A stretch of DNA of 8,434 nucleotides from Thermomicrobiales bacterium (GTDB lineage: Bacteria > Chloroflexota > Limnocylindria > Limnocylindrales > CSP1-4): NCBI GenBank assembly GCA_004525275.1, contig SPCO01000052.1:1-8434 (forward strand). Direction: 5' to 3'. The notes below the pieces were generated by a model. It ran no database searches, was not told the DNA's origin, and saw only the letters and a program-made list of their open reading frames with translations. The translations under genes were made by a program, and so were the position numbers. Below are positions 1-6,444 of the stretch, in pieces. The number at the start of each line of letters is the position of its first letter. The first letter of the stretch is position 1.

Positions 1-1547
1 CCGCCTTTGTGGAGTTGCCCGGTCGAGTGCAGGAACCGTGGACCGTAGCCCGCGGTGGTGGCATTGCGGGTGCGGTCACGGAGCACCGCGCGCAGCCGGG
101 CGAATGCCTCGGTCCGAGCCGCGGTCGGCGCGATGAAGCCCTGCAGGCATAGGTAGGCGTTGGGTCGGCGGCGAGCCAGGTGGCGGGCCAACTCAACCAC
201 GACGTCGCCGGCGCCGGCGCCGGCCGTGAGCCTCAACGCCGCGTCTCCGAACAGGACCAGGCCGTCACCCGCGGCGATCGGCTCGGACGCCGGACCGTCG
301 GACGTCTTGTGGCGCCCGATGCTGTCGAGTGCGTCGCGGGTCAACTGTTTCGCTTCCTCGACGTTCGGCTGGTCGAACGGGTCGATCCCGAGGACCGCCC
401 CGGCGAAAGCCGTGGCGACCTCCCAGCGGACGAATTCGGCACCGAGATCGATCGGATCGCTGATCTCGATGCGGATGACCGGATGTCCGGTTCCTTCGAG
501 CAACGACGCCAGCGCGTCGCGGTCCGCCCCCTCCGAGCCAGTGAGCGTGATCCGGACGAACGCCCGGTCATCGCCGTACGCTGCGGCTTCACCGAGTGGC
601 TCGAGGTCGACCGGCACGATGCCGACGCCGTGCTTGCCGGTACTCTCGGCGATCAACTGCTCCAGCCACGCTCCGAAACTGCCGATCTCGTCGTCGATAA
701 GGAATGTCAACTTGTCGCGACCAGCGGCTGCCAGCGAGCCGAGCGCCAGCCCCAGCGACAGGCCCGGGTTGATCGCCGGATCCGGCTCACGGCAAGCGGC
801 CAGCATCGAGGACGCCGAGGCCAGGAGCGCGTCCAGGTCGATCCCGATGAGCGATGCGGGCACGAGCCCGACATAGGTCAGCGCCGAATAGCGGCCCCCG
901 ATGTCCGGTGGGTTGGTGAACACCTCGCGAAAGTCGTCCGTGTGGGCGATGGCCTCGACGCTCTTGCCGGGGTCCGTGATCGCCGCGAAATAGGCGCCCG
1001 GATGCTCGTAGACGTGATGCCGGATCGCCTCGAGGGCGGCCTCAGCACGGGCCCAGGCATAGGCCAGGAATGCGTTCGGCTCGGTCGTCGTCCCCGACTT
1101 TGAGGCGATGATCACGAGCGTCCGGATGGGATCAAGATCATCGAGCGTCGCCGCGACCGCCACCGGATCCGTCGAGTCGAGGATGCGTACCTCGGGATAG
1201 CCCTCGAGCGTGCCGAAGGTCCGGTCCAGGACGTCCGGCGCCAGAGTGCTGCCGCCCATGCCGGCGACGACCACCGTGGTGTAGCCCTCCTCCACGATCG
1301 CGTCGCCGAACCCTTCAAGCCCGGCGGTCCGGTCGGTGAAGTGGGCCGGGGCGTCGAGCCAGCCGAGGCGCTCCGAGATGGCCTGCCCGACCCGCTGGTC
1401 AGTCGTCCACAGGCCGACGTCCCGGGCGAACAGGCGATTTGCCCACTCGCCGGCCCGGGCTCGTTCGACGGCCGCCTCGTAGGCGACGGCGCCGTCAGCG
1501 AGGGCGAATCGGGGGGCGGCGAGGGCGGTCGAACCAGAGTCGGTCAT
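1..1547 (-). CDS. pgi: Glucose-6-phosphate isomerase, stand-alone form of the Tal-Pgi C-terminal type (3' end missing)
   Basis: Interconverts glucose 6-phosphate and fructose 6-phosphate in the cytoplasm, linking glycolysis/gluconeogenesis to the pentose phosphate pathway. The 515 codons in the window are open without a frameshift, and no stop is reached before the edge. Sugar-phosphate (SIS) motifs are GMGGST (residues 96-101) and SKSGTTTEPN (149-158). GGRYSALT follows at 217-224, then ESTGK with candidate catalytic Glu301, FDQPN..EAK with candidate Lys400, and FLHSTGQLHKG at 505-515 with candidate His507. From memory of the family, the FLHSTGQLHKG ending is typical of the isomerase half of bifunctional transaldolase/isomerase proteins, so only some tens of residues should be missing. 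No transaldolase domain precedes it: the ATG at 1547 has its own ribosome binding site and lies 48 bp after rpiB. It is the third gene of the tkt-rpiB-pgi operon. Confidence 0.9.
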   Translation of the reverse strand, partial: MTDSGSTALAAPRFALADGAVAYEAAVERARAGEWANRLFARDVGLWTTDQRVGQAISERLGWLDAPAHFTDRTAGLEGFGDAIVEEGYTTVVVAGMGGSTLAPDVLDRTFGTLEGYPEVRILDSTDPVAVAATLDDLDPIRTLVIIASKSGTTTEPNAFLAYAWARAEAALEAIRHHVYEHPGAYFAAITDPGKSVEAIAHTDDFREVFTNPPDIGGRYSALTYVGLVPASLIGIDLDALLASASSMLAACREPDPAINPGLSLGLALGSLAAAGRDKLTFLIDDEIGSFGAWLEQLIAESTGKHGVGIVPVDLEPLGEAAAYGDDRAFVRITLTGSEGADRDALASLLEGTGHPVIRIEISDPIDLGAEFVRWEVATAFAGAVLGIDPFDQPNVEEAKQLTRDALDSIGRHKTSDGPASEPIAAGDGLVLFGDAALRLTAGAGAGDVVVELARHLARRRPNAYLCLQGFIAPTAARTEAFARLRAVLRDRTRNATTAGYGPRFLHSTGQLHKG

Positions 1548-1552
1548 GAAGG

Positions 1553-1557
1553 CCTCC
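1553..1557 (-). promoter_or_regulatory. Ribosome binding site of pgi
   Basis: On the minus strand GGAGG lies 5 nt before the ATG at 1547. It fixes that start and shows that the isomerase begins here as a separate protein rather than as the end of a fusion. Confidence 0.7.
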
Positions 1558-1595
1558 GAGGGTGGTCGTCCATGGTACGCCGAGCGAGCCTCGGG

Positions 1596-2057
1596 TCACC
1601 CGGCGGCGCGGTCCTCGATCGCGCGGACCTTGTCCAGGCGTCGCTCGTGGCGCGCCTCGCCGCTGAACCGGGCTGCCAGGAACGCGACCGTGCACTCGAA
1701 CGCGGGCTCGGATCCAACCACCCGCGCGCCGAGGGTCAGGACGTTCATGTCGTCGTGCTCCACGCCCTGGTGGGCGGAGTAGGTGTCATGGCACACGGCC
1801 GCCCGGATGCCCCGGATCTTGTTGGCCGCGACGGACGCGCCGACCCCGGAGCCACAGACGAGGACACCGCGATCCGCGTCGCCGGCAGCGATCGCATCGC
1901 CAAGACGTTCCGCGAAGTCCGGGTAGTCGTCGGTCGGATCGGAGCCGTCCCCACCGAGGTCGATCAGGTCATGCTCCGGGGTGGCCGAAGCCAGACGTGC
2001 GATCAGTTCGTCCTTGAGGGCGGCGCCGGCGTGATCGGCAGCAAAGGCGATGCGCAT
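1596..2057 (-). CDS. rpiB: Ribose-5-phosphate isomerase B (RpiB/LacA/LacB family)
   Basis: Interconverts ribose 5-phosphate and ribulose 5-phosphate in the non-oxidative pentose phosphate pathway. The 153-residue length is normal for the family. Visible motifs in order are DHAG (8-11), DYPDF (44-48), VCGSGVG (67-73), NKIRGIRAA (79-87), and HDDMNVLTLGAR (101-112). Cys68 in CGSG matches the catalytic base of the Cys-type enzymes such as E. coli RpiB; mycobacterial forms use Glu instead. His101 matches the ring-opening histidine. The ATG at 2057 gives the canonical MRIAFAADHAG start. No Shine-Dalgarno sequence precedes it, but a -10-like hexamer does, so it may be leaderless. It lies between tkt (upstream, 268 bp away) and pgi (48 bp downstream) on the same strand. 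Confidence 0.95.
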   Translation of the reverse strand: MRIAFAADHAGAALKDELIARLASATPEHDLIDLGGDGSDPTDDYPDFAERLGDAIAAGDADRGVLVCGSGVGASVAANKIRGIRAAVCHDTYSAHQGVEHDDMNVLTLGARVVGSEPAFECTVAFLAARFSGEARHERRLDKVRAIEDRAAG

Positions 2058-2063
2058 GCGGGA

Positions 2064-2069
2064 AGCATA
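2064..2069 (-). promoter_or_regulatory. Possible -10 element for a leaderless rpiB transcript
   Basis: On the minus strand TATGCT ends 6 nt before the rpiB ATG, so transcription would begin at or within a base or two of the start codon. It is a rare AT-containing hexamer in a very GC-rich stretch, and no Shine-Dalgarno sequence is present. I see no good -35 sequence. The same arrangement occurs before tkt and psuK. Confidence 0.4.
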
Positions 2070-2088
2070 CGGCGCGCCGGCCGTGGGG

Positions 2089-2199
2089 CGCCGCGCGCCT
2101 GTCAGGCGCGCCTTTCCCGCCGCGCACCTGGCCGCCTTTCCCGCCGCGCACCTGTCAGGCGCGGGTTTCCCGCCGCGCGCCTGTCAGGCGCGGGTTTCA
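2089..2199. repeat. Tandem array of four ~29-bp units carrying GC-rich dyads
   Basis: Units lie at 2089-2117 (29 bp), 2118-2141 (24 bp, shortened in the middle), 2142-2170 (29 bp) and 2171-2199 (29 bp). Each starts CGCCGCGC and ends TTTCC (TTTCA in the last). The three full units hold a dyad around CCTGTCAGG. In unit 1 the arms are 9 bp perfect (2093-2111), in unit 4 they are 8 bp (2176-2192), and unit 3 has one mismatch. The short second unit has lost the dyad. The array fills the middle of the tkt-rpiB gap and would be transcribed into RNA hairpins if tkt reads through. There are no unique spacers, so it is not CRISPR. Function is unknown; attenuation, mRNA stabilisation, protein binding or neutral slippage all fit. 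Confidence 0.85.
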
Positions 2200-2268
2200 G
2201 ACAGCTGAGCATGGCTTGAGCCGAGTTCCGACCGATCCTGCACGAATCGAGGTCCGGCCACGCTCATT

Positions 2269-2281
2269 CATGTGACACATG
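2269..2281. promoter_or_regulatory. Perfect 13-bp palindrome in the tkt-rpiB gap, possible operator
   Basis: CATGTG and CACATG flank a central A as perfect 6-bp arms. It lies 45 bp past the tkt stop codon and about 210 bp before the rpiB start. It is too short and lacks a T-run, so it is not a convincing terminator. A DNA-binding site is possible but unproven. The rest of the gap (about 2200-2268 and 2282-2325) shows nothing recognisable. Confidence 0.3.
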
Positions 2282-2325
2282 CGCCTCACAGACGCGCACC
2301 GTCGTGGCCCCGCCGCGTCCGAGCG

Positions 2326-4398
2326 TCAGCGGTGGCCCGGATCCATGTGGCCGAAATGGCCGCCGTCGACGGTTGCGATCCGGCCGCGGAGGCCTTCGCG
2401 TATGACCTGGCGGGCGACCTCGGTCACTCGGTCGACGGTGAACCCGAACTTGTCGAAGATCGTTCCGGCGGGCGACGACGCACCGAAGTGATCGAGGCCG
2501 ATGACCGCGCCTTCGTCGCCGACCCAGCGCTCCCAGCCGAGAGAGATGCCGACTTCGATGCTGACACGCTTGCGAACGGCGGGCGGCAGGACCGAGTCCC
2601 GATAGGCCTGATCCTGGGCGTCGAACCGCTCCCAGCAGGGGAGTGAGACGACCCGAGTGGGGATGCCGTCCGCATCGAGCGCCTCGGCCGCGGCGAAGGC
2701 CAGCTGCAATTCGGACCCCGTCCCGATGAGGATCAGATCCGGGTTTCCACCCGACGCTTCGCGCAGGACATATCCGCCACGGGCGACGCCTTCACGGGCC
2801 AGTTCTGCGGTGCCGGGCAGGGTCGGCAGCTTCTGGCGGGTCAGGGCCAGGGCGACTGGACCATCCCTTCGCTCCGCTGCGAGGGCCCAGGCGGCCGCCG
2901 TCTCGTTCGCGTCGCCCGGGCGGACGAACCACAGGTTTGGGATCGCGCGGAGGGCCGCGTAGTGCTCGACCGGTTGATGGGTCGGACCGTCCTCGCCCAG
3001 GCCGACCGAGTCGTGCGTCCAGACGTAGGTGACGTGAAGACCCGAGAGGGCTGCGAGACGGACCGAGCCGCGCATGTAATCGCTGAAGGTCAGGAAGGTG
3101 GCGACGTACGGGATGAAGCCACCGTGGTAGGCGAGTCCGTTGGCGACCCCGCCCATCGCATGCTCGCGGACGCCGAAACGGATGTTCCGTCCGGCGTCAT
3201 CGGCGCTGAAACTCGGTTCGCCCTTGACGTCGGTCAGGTTGGATTCGGACAGGTCCGCAGCCCCGCCGAACAGTTCGGGCAGGCGCGGCGCCAGCGCCGC
3301 GATCGCGTCCTGACTGGCGTTCCGGGTCGCGACCTCCGTGCCGGCCGCATACCGTTTCAGATCCGTGTCCCATCCATCCGGCAGACTCGCCGCCACGACC
3401 CGCCGCCGGAATTCCGCGGCGACGTCAGGATGCGCCTCCCGATAGGCGTCGTAGCGCGCTTCCCAGTCGGCGAACATCGCCTCACCCGCGTCGACCGCCG
3501 AACGGAAATTGGCCGCCGAATCCTCCGGGACGTAAAACGATCGATCCGGATCCCAGCCGTAGGCCTCCTTGGTCAGGCGGACCTCATCCGGCCCGAGTGG
3601 CGCACCGTGCGCTTTCTGGCTGTCGTGCTTGTTCGGGCTACCAAACCCGATATGCGTGCGAACTGCGAGCAGGCTCGGGCGGTCGTCCGCTCGGGCGGCC
3701 GCGATGGCGGCCTCGATGGCGACGGGGTCGTTGCCGTCCTCCACGCGCTGGGTATGCCATTTGTAGGCATCAAACCGGGCCAGGACGTCTTCTGACCAGG
3801 CCATCGTCGTCGGCCCATCGAGCTGGATGCCGTTGTCGTCATAGAGGACCACCAGCTTTCCGAGGCGAAGATGGCCGGCCAGGCTGGCCGCCTCCGAAGC
3901 GATCCCCTCCTGGAGGTCGCCGTCCGATGCGATGACGTACGTTCGGTGATCGACGATCGCGTGACCGGATCGATTGAATTCCGCGCCCAGGCGGCGCTCC
4001 GCGATGGCCATCCCGACGGCGTTGGTCAAGCCCTGTCCTAGCGGCCCGGTGGTCGCCTCGACACCAGGTGTCAGCCCGTATTCCGGGTGGCCGGGCGTGA
4101 TGCTGCCCCACTGTCGGAAGGATTCGAGGTCTTCGAGTGAGACCGCATAGCCGGTCAGATGGAGCAACGAGTACAGCAGCATGCTGGCGTGGCCCGCGCT
4201 CAGCACGAATCGATCGCGATCAGCCCAGTCCGGGTGGGTGGGCGCATGGCGCAGGAAGCGCGTCCACAACACATAGGCCATTGGCGCGGCGCCCATCGGC
4301 GCACCGGGATGGCCCGAGTTCGCCTTCTGGACGCCGTCGATGGAGAGTGTCCTGATCGTATCGATGGACAGCTGGTCGAGATCGGTGGTCAGGGTCAT
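2326..4398 (-). CDS. tkt: Transketolase
   Basis: Thiamine-diphosphate enzyme that moves two-carbon units between ketose and aldose phosphates (xylulose 5-phosphate, ribose 5-phosphate, erythrose 4-phosphate). The product is 690 residues, usual for the family. In order: SGHPGAPMG (28-36, His30), SAGHASMLLY (67-76, His70), ATTGPLGQG (115-123), the diphosphate/metal-binding stretch ASDGDLQEG to DDNG (157-190), KAHGAPLG (262-269), GGAADLSESN (378-387), FGVREHAMGG (408-417) with the cofactor-activating Glu412, and GEDGPTHQPVEH (468-479). The reading frame stays open upstream to 4887, but that extension overlaps psuK and resembles no transketolase. ATG 4398 gives the normal N-terminus and has a -10-like element 7 nt before it; an in-frame ATG at 4407 is the alternative. 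The last ~20 residues (GGHFGHMDPGHR ending) look like a His/Gly-rich extension beyond the usual C-terminus. Confidence 0.96.
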   Translation of the reverse strand: MTLTTDLDQLSIDTIRTLSIDGVQKANSGHPGAPMGAAPMAYVLWTRFLRHAPTHPDWADRDRFVLSAGHASMLLYSLLHLTGYAVSLEDLESFRQWGSITPGHPEYGLTPGVEATTGPLGQGLTNAVGMAIAERRLGAEFNRSGHAIVDHRTYVIASDGDLQEGIASEAASLAGHLRLGKLVVLYDDNGIQLDGPTTMAWSEDVLARFDAYKWHTQRVEDGNDPVAIEAAIAAARADDRPSLLAVRTHIGFGSPNKHDSQKAHGAPLGPDEVRLTKEAYGWDPDRSFYVPEDSAANFRSAVDAGEAMFADWEARYDAYREAHPDVAAEFRRRVVAASLPDGWDTDLKRYAAGTEVATRNASQDAIAALAPRLPELFGGAADLSESNLTDVKGEPSFSADDAGRNIRFGVREHAMGGVANGLAYHGGFIPYVATFLTFSDYMRGSVRLAALSGLHVTYVWTHDSVGLGEDGPTHQPVEHYAALRAIPNLWFVRPGDANETAAAWALAAERRDGPVALALTRQKLPTLPGTAELAREGVARGGYVLREASGGNPDLILIGTGSELQLAFAAAEALDADGIPTRVVSLPCWERFDAQDQAYRDSVLPPAVRKRVSIEVGISLGWERWVGDEGAVIGLDHFGASSPAGTIFDKFGFTVDRVTEVARQVIREGLRGRIATVDGGHFGHMDPGHR

Positions 4399-4405
4399 GA
4401 GAATC

Positions 4406-4411
4406 ATTGTA
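4406..4411 (-). promoter_or_regulatory. -10 element of tkt, probably leaderless
   Basis: TACAAT on the minus strand (5 of 6 matches to TATAAT) ends exactly 7 nt before the tkt ATG at 4398, so the transcript would start at or next to the start codon. There is no Shine-Dalgarno sequence and no clear -35. It shares a 39-bp divergent gap with the psuK promoter. Confidence 0.5.
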
Positions 4412-4424
4412 GTCGTGACCCGGC

Positions 4425-4430
4425 TATCCT
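4425..4430 (+). promoter_or_regulatory. -10 element of psuK, probably leaderless
   Basis: TATCCT ends exactly 7 nt before the psuK ATG at 4438, mirroring the tkt side. The only purine-rich sequence before the ATG (CCGAGAC) is a poor ribosome binding site. No convincing -35 is seen at 16-18 bp. Confidence 0.45.
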
Positions 4431-4437
4431 CCGAGAC

Positions 4438-5409
4438 ATGCCTCCCATCCCGCGGCCCGGGCGACCCCGAAGGCCACGGCGCCCGGCTCGCGGACCAAAG
4501 ATCGTCGTTCTCGGCGACCTGATGCTCGATGTCGTCATGGCGCCGACCCGGCCGCTGGAGGCGGGCACTGACGTTCCCGGTCGGGTCGCACTCGTCCAGG
4601 GTGGCTCGGCGGGCAATACGGCGCGCTGGCTGGCTCGACTCGGGGCCCGTTCCAGTCTGATCGCGGCAGTCGGGCGCGATGTCGCCGGACGCGCCCTGGT
4701 CGCCGCGCTTCGACAGGACGGGGTCGCGCCCCATGTCATTCGAGTCAGTGCGGTCCGGACCGGCCGCATCGGGGTGTTCGTGACGCCCGACGGTGAGCGA
4801 AGTTTCGTGGCGGATCGGGCCGCCGCGGATCGCCTCGAACCGGCCGACCTGCGTGCCGCCTGGTTCGACCGCGCAGATGCGCTCCATCTGCCGGTCTACT
4901 CGCTGCTTGGGGCACCGCTCGGGCTGGCCGGCCAGCGGGCGATCGAACTGGGAAGATCCGCCGGCGCTTCGGTGAGCGTCGATCTCGCCTCGATCGGGCC
5001 ATTGCTGGCGGATGGCCGGGGCCCGGCTCAGGCACTCATCGCCGACATCGCCCCCGACCTGTTGTTCGCCACGGCGTTGGAGGCCGAGGCGCTACTCGGG
5101 CTTCGCGACCCCGAAGGCTTGCTCGACCTTGCCCAGGTCGCGGTGGTCAAGCGGGGGCCCAAGGGCTCCACCGTGTTGACCCGCCTGGGAACCGGGCGCT
5201 CAAGGTTCGAGATCGCCACGGAACACCTGGCCACCCGTGACACGACGGGTGCCGGGGATGCCTTTGATGCCGGCTTCCTCGTCGGCTGGTTTGGCGCTCG
5301 GTTGGCTGGTCGATCATTGTCTGTGTCACTGCAGCGGGCTGCGTTGGCAGGACATCGCGCGGCGGCACGCCAGATCTCAACGGCGCGTCCCGAGCTACCG
5401 CTCGCATGA
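4438..5409 (+). CDS. psuK: PfkB/ribokinase-family sugar kinase, probably pseudouridine kinase
   Basis: Probably phosphorylates pseudouridine to pseudouridine 5'-phosphate with ATP. The 323-residue product has the PfkB fold markers: substrate-side GDLMLDVV (26-33), signature 1 region GGSAGNTARWLARLGA (55-70), AAVGRDVAGRAL (76-87), VVKRGPKGS (236-244), and signature 2 DTTGAGDAFDAGF (268-280). In the last, GAGD forms the anion hole and Asp274 is the predicted catalytic base. Sequence alone gives only the family; the pseudouridine assignment rests on the 4-bp ATGA overlap with psuG. The first ~20 residues are an unusual Pro/Arg-rich stretch before the first strand (KIVVLGD). No alternative ATG lies closer to the fold, and the -10 spacing supports 4438. 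The frame is also open upstream to 4159, but that part is antisense to tkt. Another PfkB substrate (ribose, adenosine) is the main alternative. Confidence 0.85.
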   Translation: MPPIPRPGRPRRPRRPARGPKIVVLGDLMLDVVMAPTRPLEAGTDVPGRVALVQGGSAGNTARWLARLGARSSLIAAVGRDVAGRALVAALRQDGVAPHVIRVSAVRTGRIGVFVTPDGERSFVADRAAADRLEPADLRAAWFDRADALHLPVYSLLGAPLGLAGQRAIELGRSAGASVSVDLASIGPLLADGRGPAQALIADIAPDLLFATALEAEALLGLRDPEGLLDLAQVAVVKRGPKGSTVLTRLGTGRSRFEIATEHLATRDTTGAGDAFDAGFLVGWFGARLAGRSLSVSLQRAALAGHRAAARQISTARPELPLA

Positions 5410-6362
5410 TCATCGACCGACTCGACGTCGGCCACGAGGTCCGGGCTGCCCTCGCCGAGGGCCGGGCAGTGGTCGCGCTCGAATCGACGCTCATCAGCCA
5501 CGGCTTGCCGTATCCAAAGAACCTGGAGGTCGCGACGGCGTCCGAAGCGGCCGTGCGGGCAAGTGGGGCGATCCCGGCGACCATCGCGGTGCACGGCGGT
5601 CGGCTGTTGGTCGGTCTTGACGGGGCCGCGTTGTCTGCCCTGGCCACCGCGCCGACAGGATCGGTCCGCAAGGCCGCGCGACCGACGCTCGCTGCGGCAC
5701 TGGCTGACGGCGGCTGGGCCGCGACAACGGTCTCGGCGACGATGATGGCCGCGCATGCCGCTGGTATCTCCGTCTTCGCCACCGGTGGGATCGGCGGCGT
5801 CCATCGGGGTGCACTCGGTGGCGTCGCGCCGACCTTCGACATCTCATCGGATCTCGAGGAGCTTGGGCGGACCCCGATGGCCGTGGTATGCGCCGGCCCG
5901 AAGGCCATCCTCGACGTGCCGGCGACGCTCGAGTACCTCGAGACTCGCGGAGTGCCGGTCATCGCTCTCGGTCAGGCGGATCTGCCCGGTTTCTACGCTC
6001 GCTCGGCGGGGATCCCGGCGCCCATGTCCGCGCCAGATGTCGCGGCCACCGCCGAGATCGTGGCCGTTCACCTGCGAGTCGGGTCGGGCGGCGTCCTGGT
6101 CTGCGTTCCTGTCCCGGAAGCGGATGCCCTCCCAGGCGAGGTCATGCGCGAGGCCGTCGACCGGGCCACGGCCGAGGCCGCCGCGGCTCGTGTTGCCGGG
6201 CCAGCCCTGACGCCTTGGCTGCTGGGACGCATCGCCACGCTCACCGATGGTGCCTCGGTCCGTGCGAATACCGCCTTGATCGTCAACGACGCGGCGGTAG
6301 CCGGGGCGCTGGCCATGGCGCTGGCGGTCTCACTGGCCGCCACGACTCGACCGCCGGTTTGA
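5406..6362 (+). CDS. psuG: Pseudouridine-5'-phosphate glycosidase
   Basis: Cleaves the C-C glycosidic bond of pseudouridine 5'-phosphate reversibly to uracil and ribose 5-phosphate. The 318-residue length is normal. Recognisable blocks are ALESTLISHGLPYPKN (24-39, Glu26), FATGGIGGVHRGA (124-136), FDISSDLEEL (144-153, Asp149), VVCAGPKAILD (160-170, Lys166), EYLETRGVPVI (176-186), and ANTALIVNDAAVA (287-299). By memory of the E. coli enzyme, Lys166 is the Schiff-base lysine and Asp149 the metal ligand; here both fall at the same numbers. Lys89 probably matches E. coli Lys93, but the usual SRRD after it reads AARP here. The start overlaps the kinase stop (ATGA), there is no Shine-Dalgarno sequence, and translation is probably coupled. 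The released ribose 5-phosphate is a substrate for RpiB and transketolase encoded in the divergent operon. Confidence 0.95.
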   Translation: MIIDRLDVGHEVRAALAEGRAVVALESTLISHGLPYPKNLEVATASEAAVRASGAIPATIAVHGGRLLVGLDGAALSALATAPTGSVRKAARPTLAAALADGGWAATTVSATMMAAHAAGISVFATGGIGGVHRGALGGVAPTFDISSDLEELGRTPMAVVCAGPKAILDVPATLEYLETRGVPVIALGQADLPGFYARSAGIPAPMSAPDVAATAEIVAVHLRVGSGGVLVCVPVPEADALPGEVMREAVDRATAEAAAARVAGPALTPWLLGRIATLTDGASVRANTALIVNDAAVAGALAMALAVSLAATTRPPV

Positions 6363-6366
6363 AGCC

Positions 6367-6395
6367 TTGCCCGCCGCTGAGGCCGTCGGTACACT
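6367..6395 (+). promoter_or_regulatory. Possible promoter between psuG and the duplicated-domain gene
   Basis: TTGCCC (6367-6372) and TACACT (6390-6395) each match the -35 and -10 consensus at 4 of 6 positions and are separated by 17 bp. Transcription would start near 6402, leaving a leader of about 43 nt that contains the GAGGAGG ribosome binding site. It would separate this gene from the psuKG operon. The element matches are modest. Confidence 0.4.
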
Positions 6396-6427
6396 TCGTC
6401 TGGGTCGGCTTCGGCCCGCGTTCTCTC

Positions 6428-6434
6428 GAGGAGG
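6428..6434 (+). promoter_or_regulatory. Ribosome binding site GAGGAGG deciding the start at 6445
   Basis: GAGGAGG lies 10 nt before the ATG at 6445. The frame is open from a TTG at 6367, but only the ATG has a ribosome binding site, and the duplicated domains begin just after it. Confidence 0.6.
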
Positions 6435-6444
6435 CCCACAACGG

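Noticed and set aside
180..1103. Long plus-strand open frame opposite pgi
   Set aside because: Shadow of high-GC codon bias: Arg/Asp-rich with no domain, while the minus-strand isomerase has clear motifs throughout.
2089..2199. CRISPR array
   Set aside because: The units are contiguous without unique spacers and differ in length. No cas gene is present.
1341..2219. Plus-strand open frame of 292 codons opposite pgi and rpiB
   Set aside because: Antisense to two well-supported genes. Its repetitive C-terminus is just the tandem repeat translated.
2269..2281. Rho-independent terminator of tkt
   Set aside because: The stem is only 6 bp, not GC-rich, and no T-run follows on the minus strand.
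2962..3795. Plus-strand open frame of 277 codons opposite tkt
   Set aside because: Antisense to conserved transketolase motifs, with no recognisable features of its own.
4159..4437. Upstream extension of the kinase reading frame on the plus strand
   Set aside because: It lies opposite the transketolase N-terminus, lacks kinase features, and the promoter and start evidence favours 4438.
4399..4887. N-terminal extension of transketolase by 163 codons on the minus strand
   Set aside because: It runs antisense through psuK, has low-complexity Arg/Ser/Asp-rich content, and matches no transketolase N-terminus. ATG 4398 gives the normal start.
6367..6444. TTG start adding 26 residues to the duplicated-domain protein
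   Set aside because: No ribosome binding site lies before the TTG, a good one lies before ATG 6445, and the extra residues are low-complexity.
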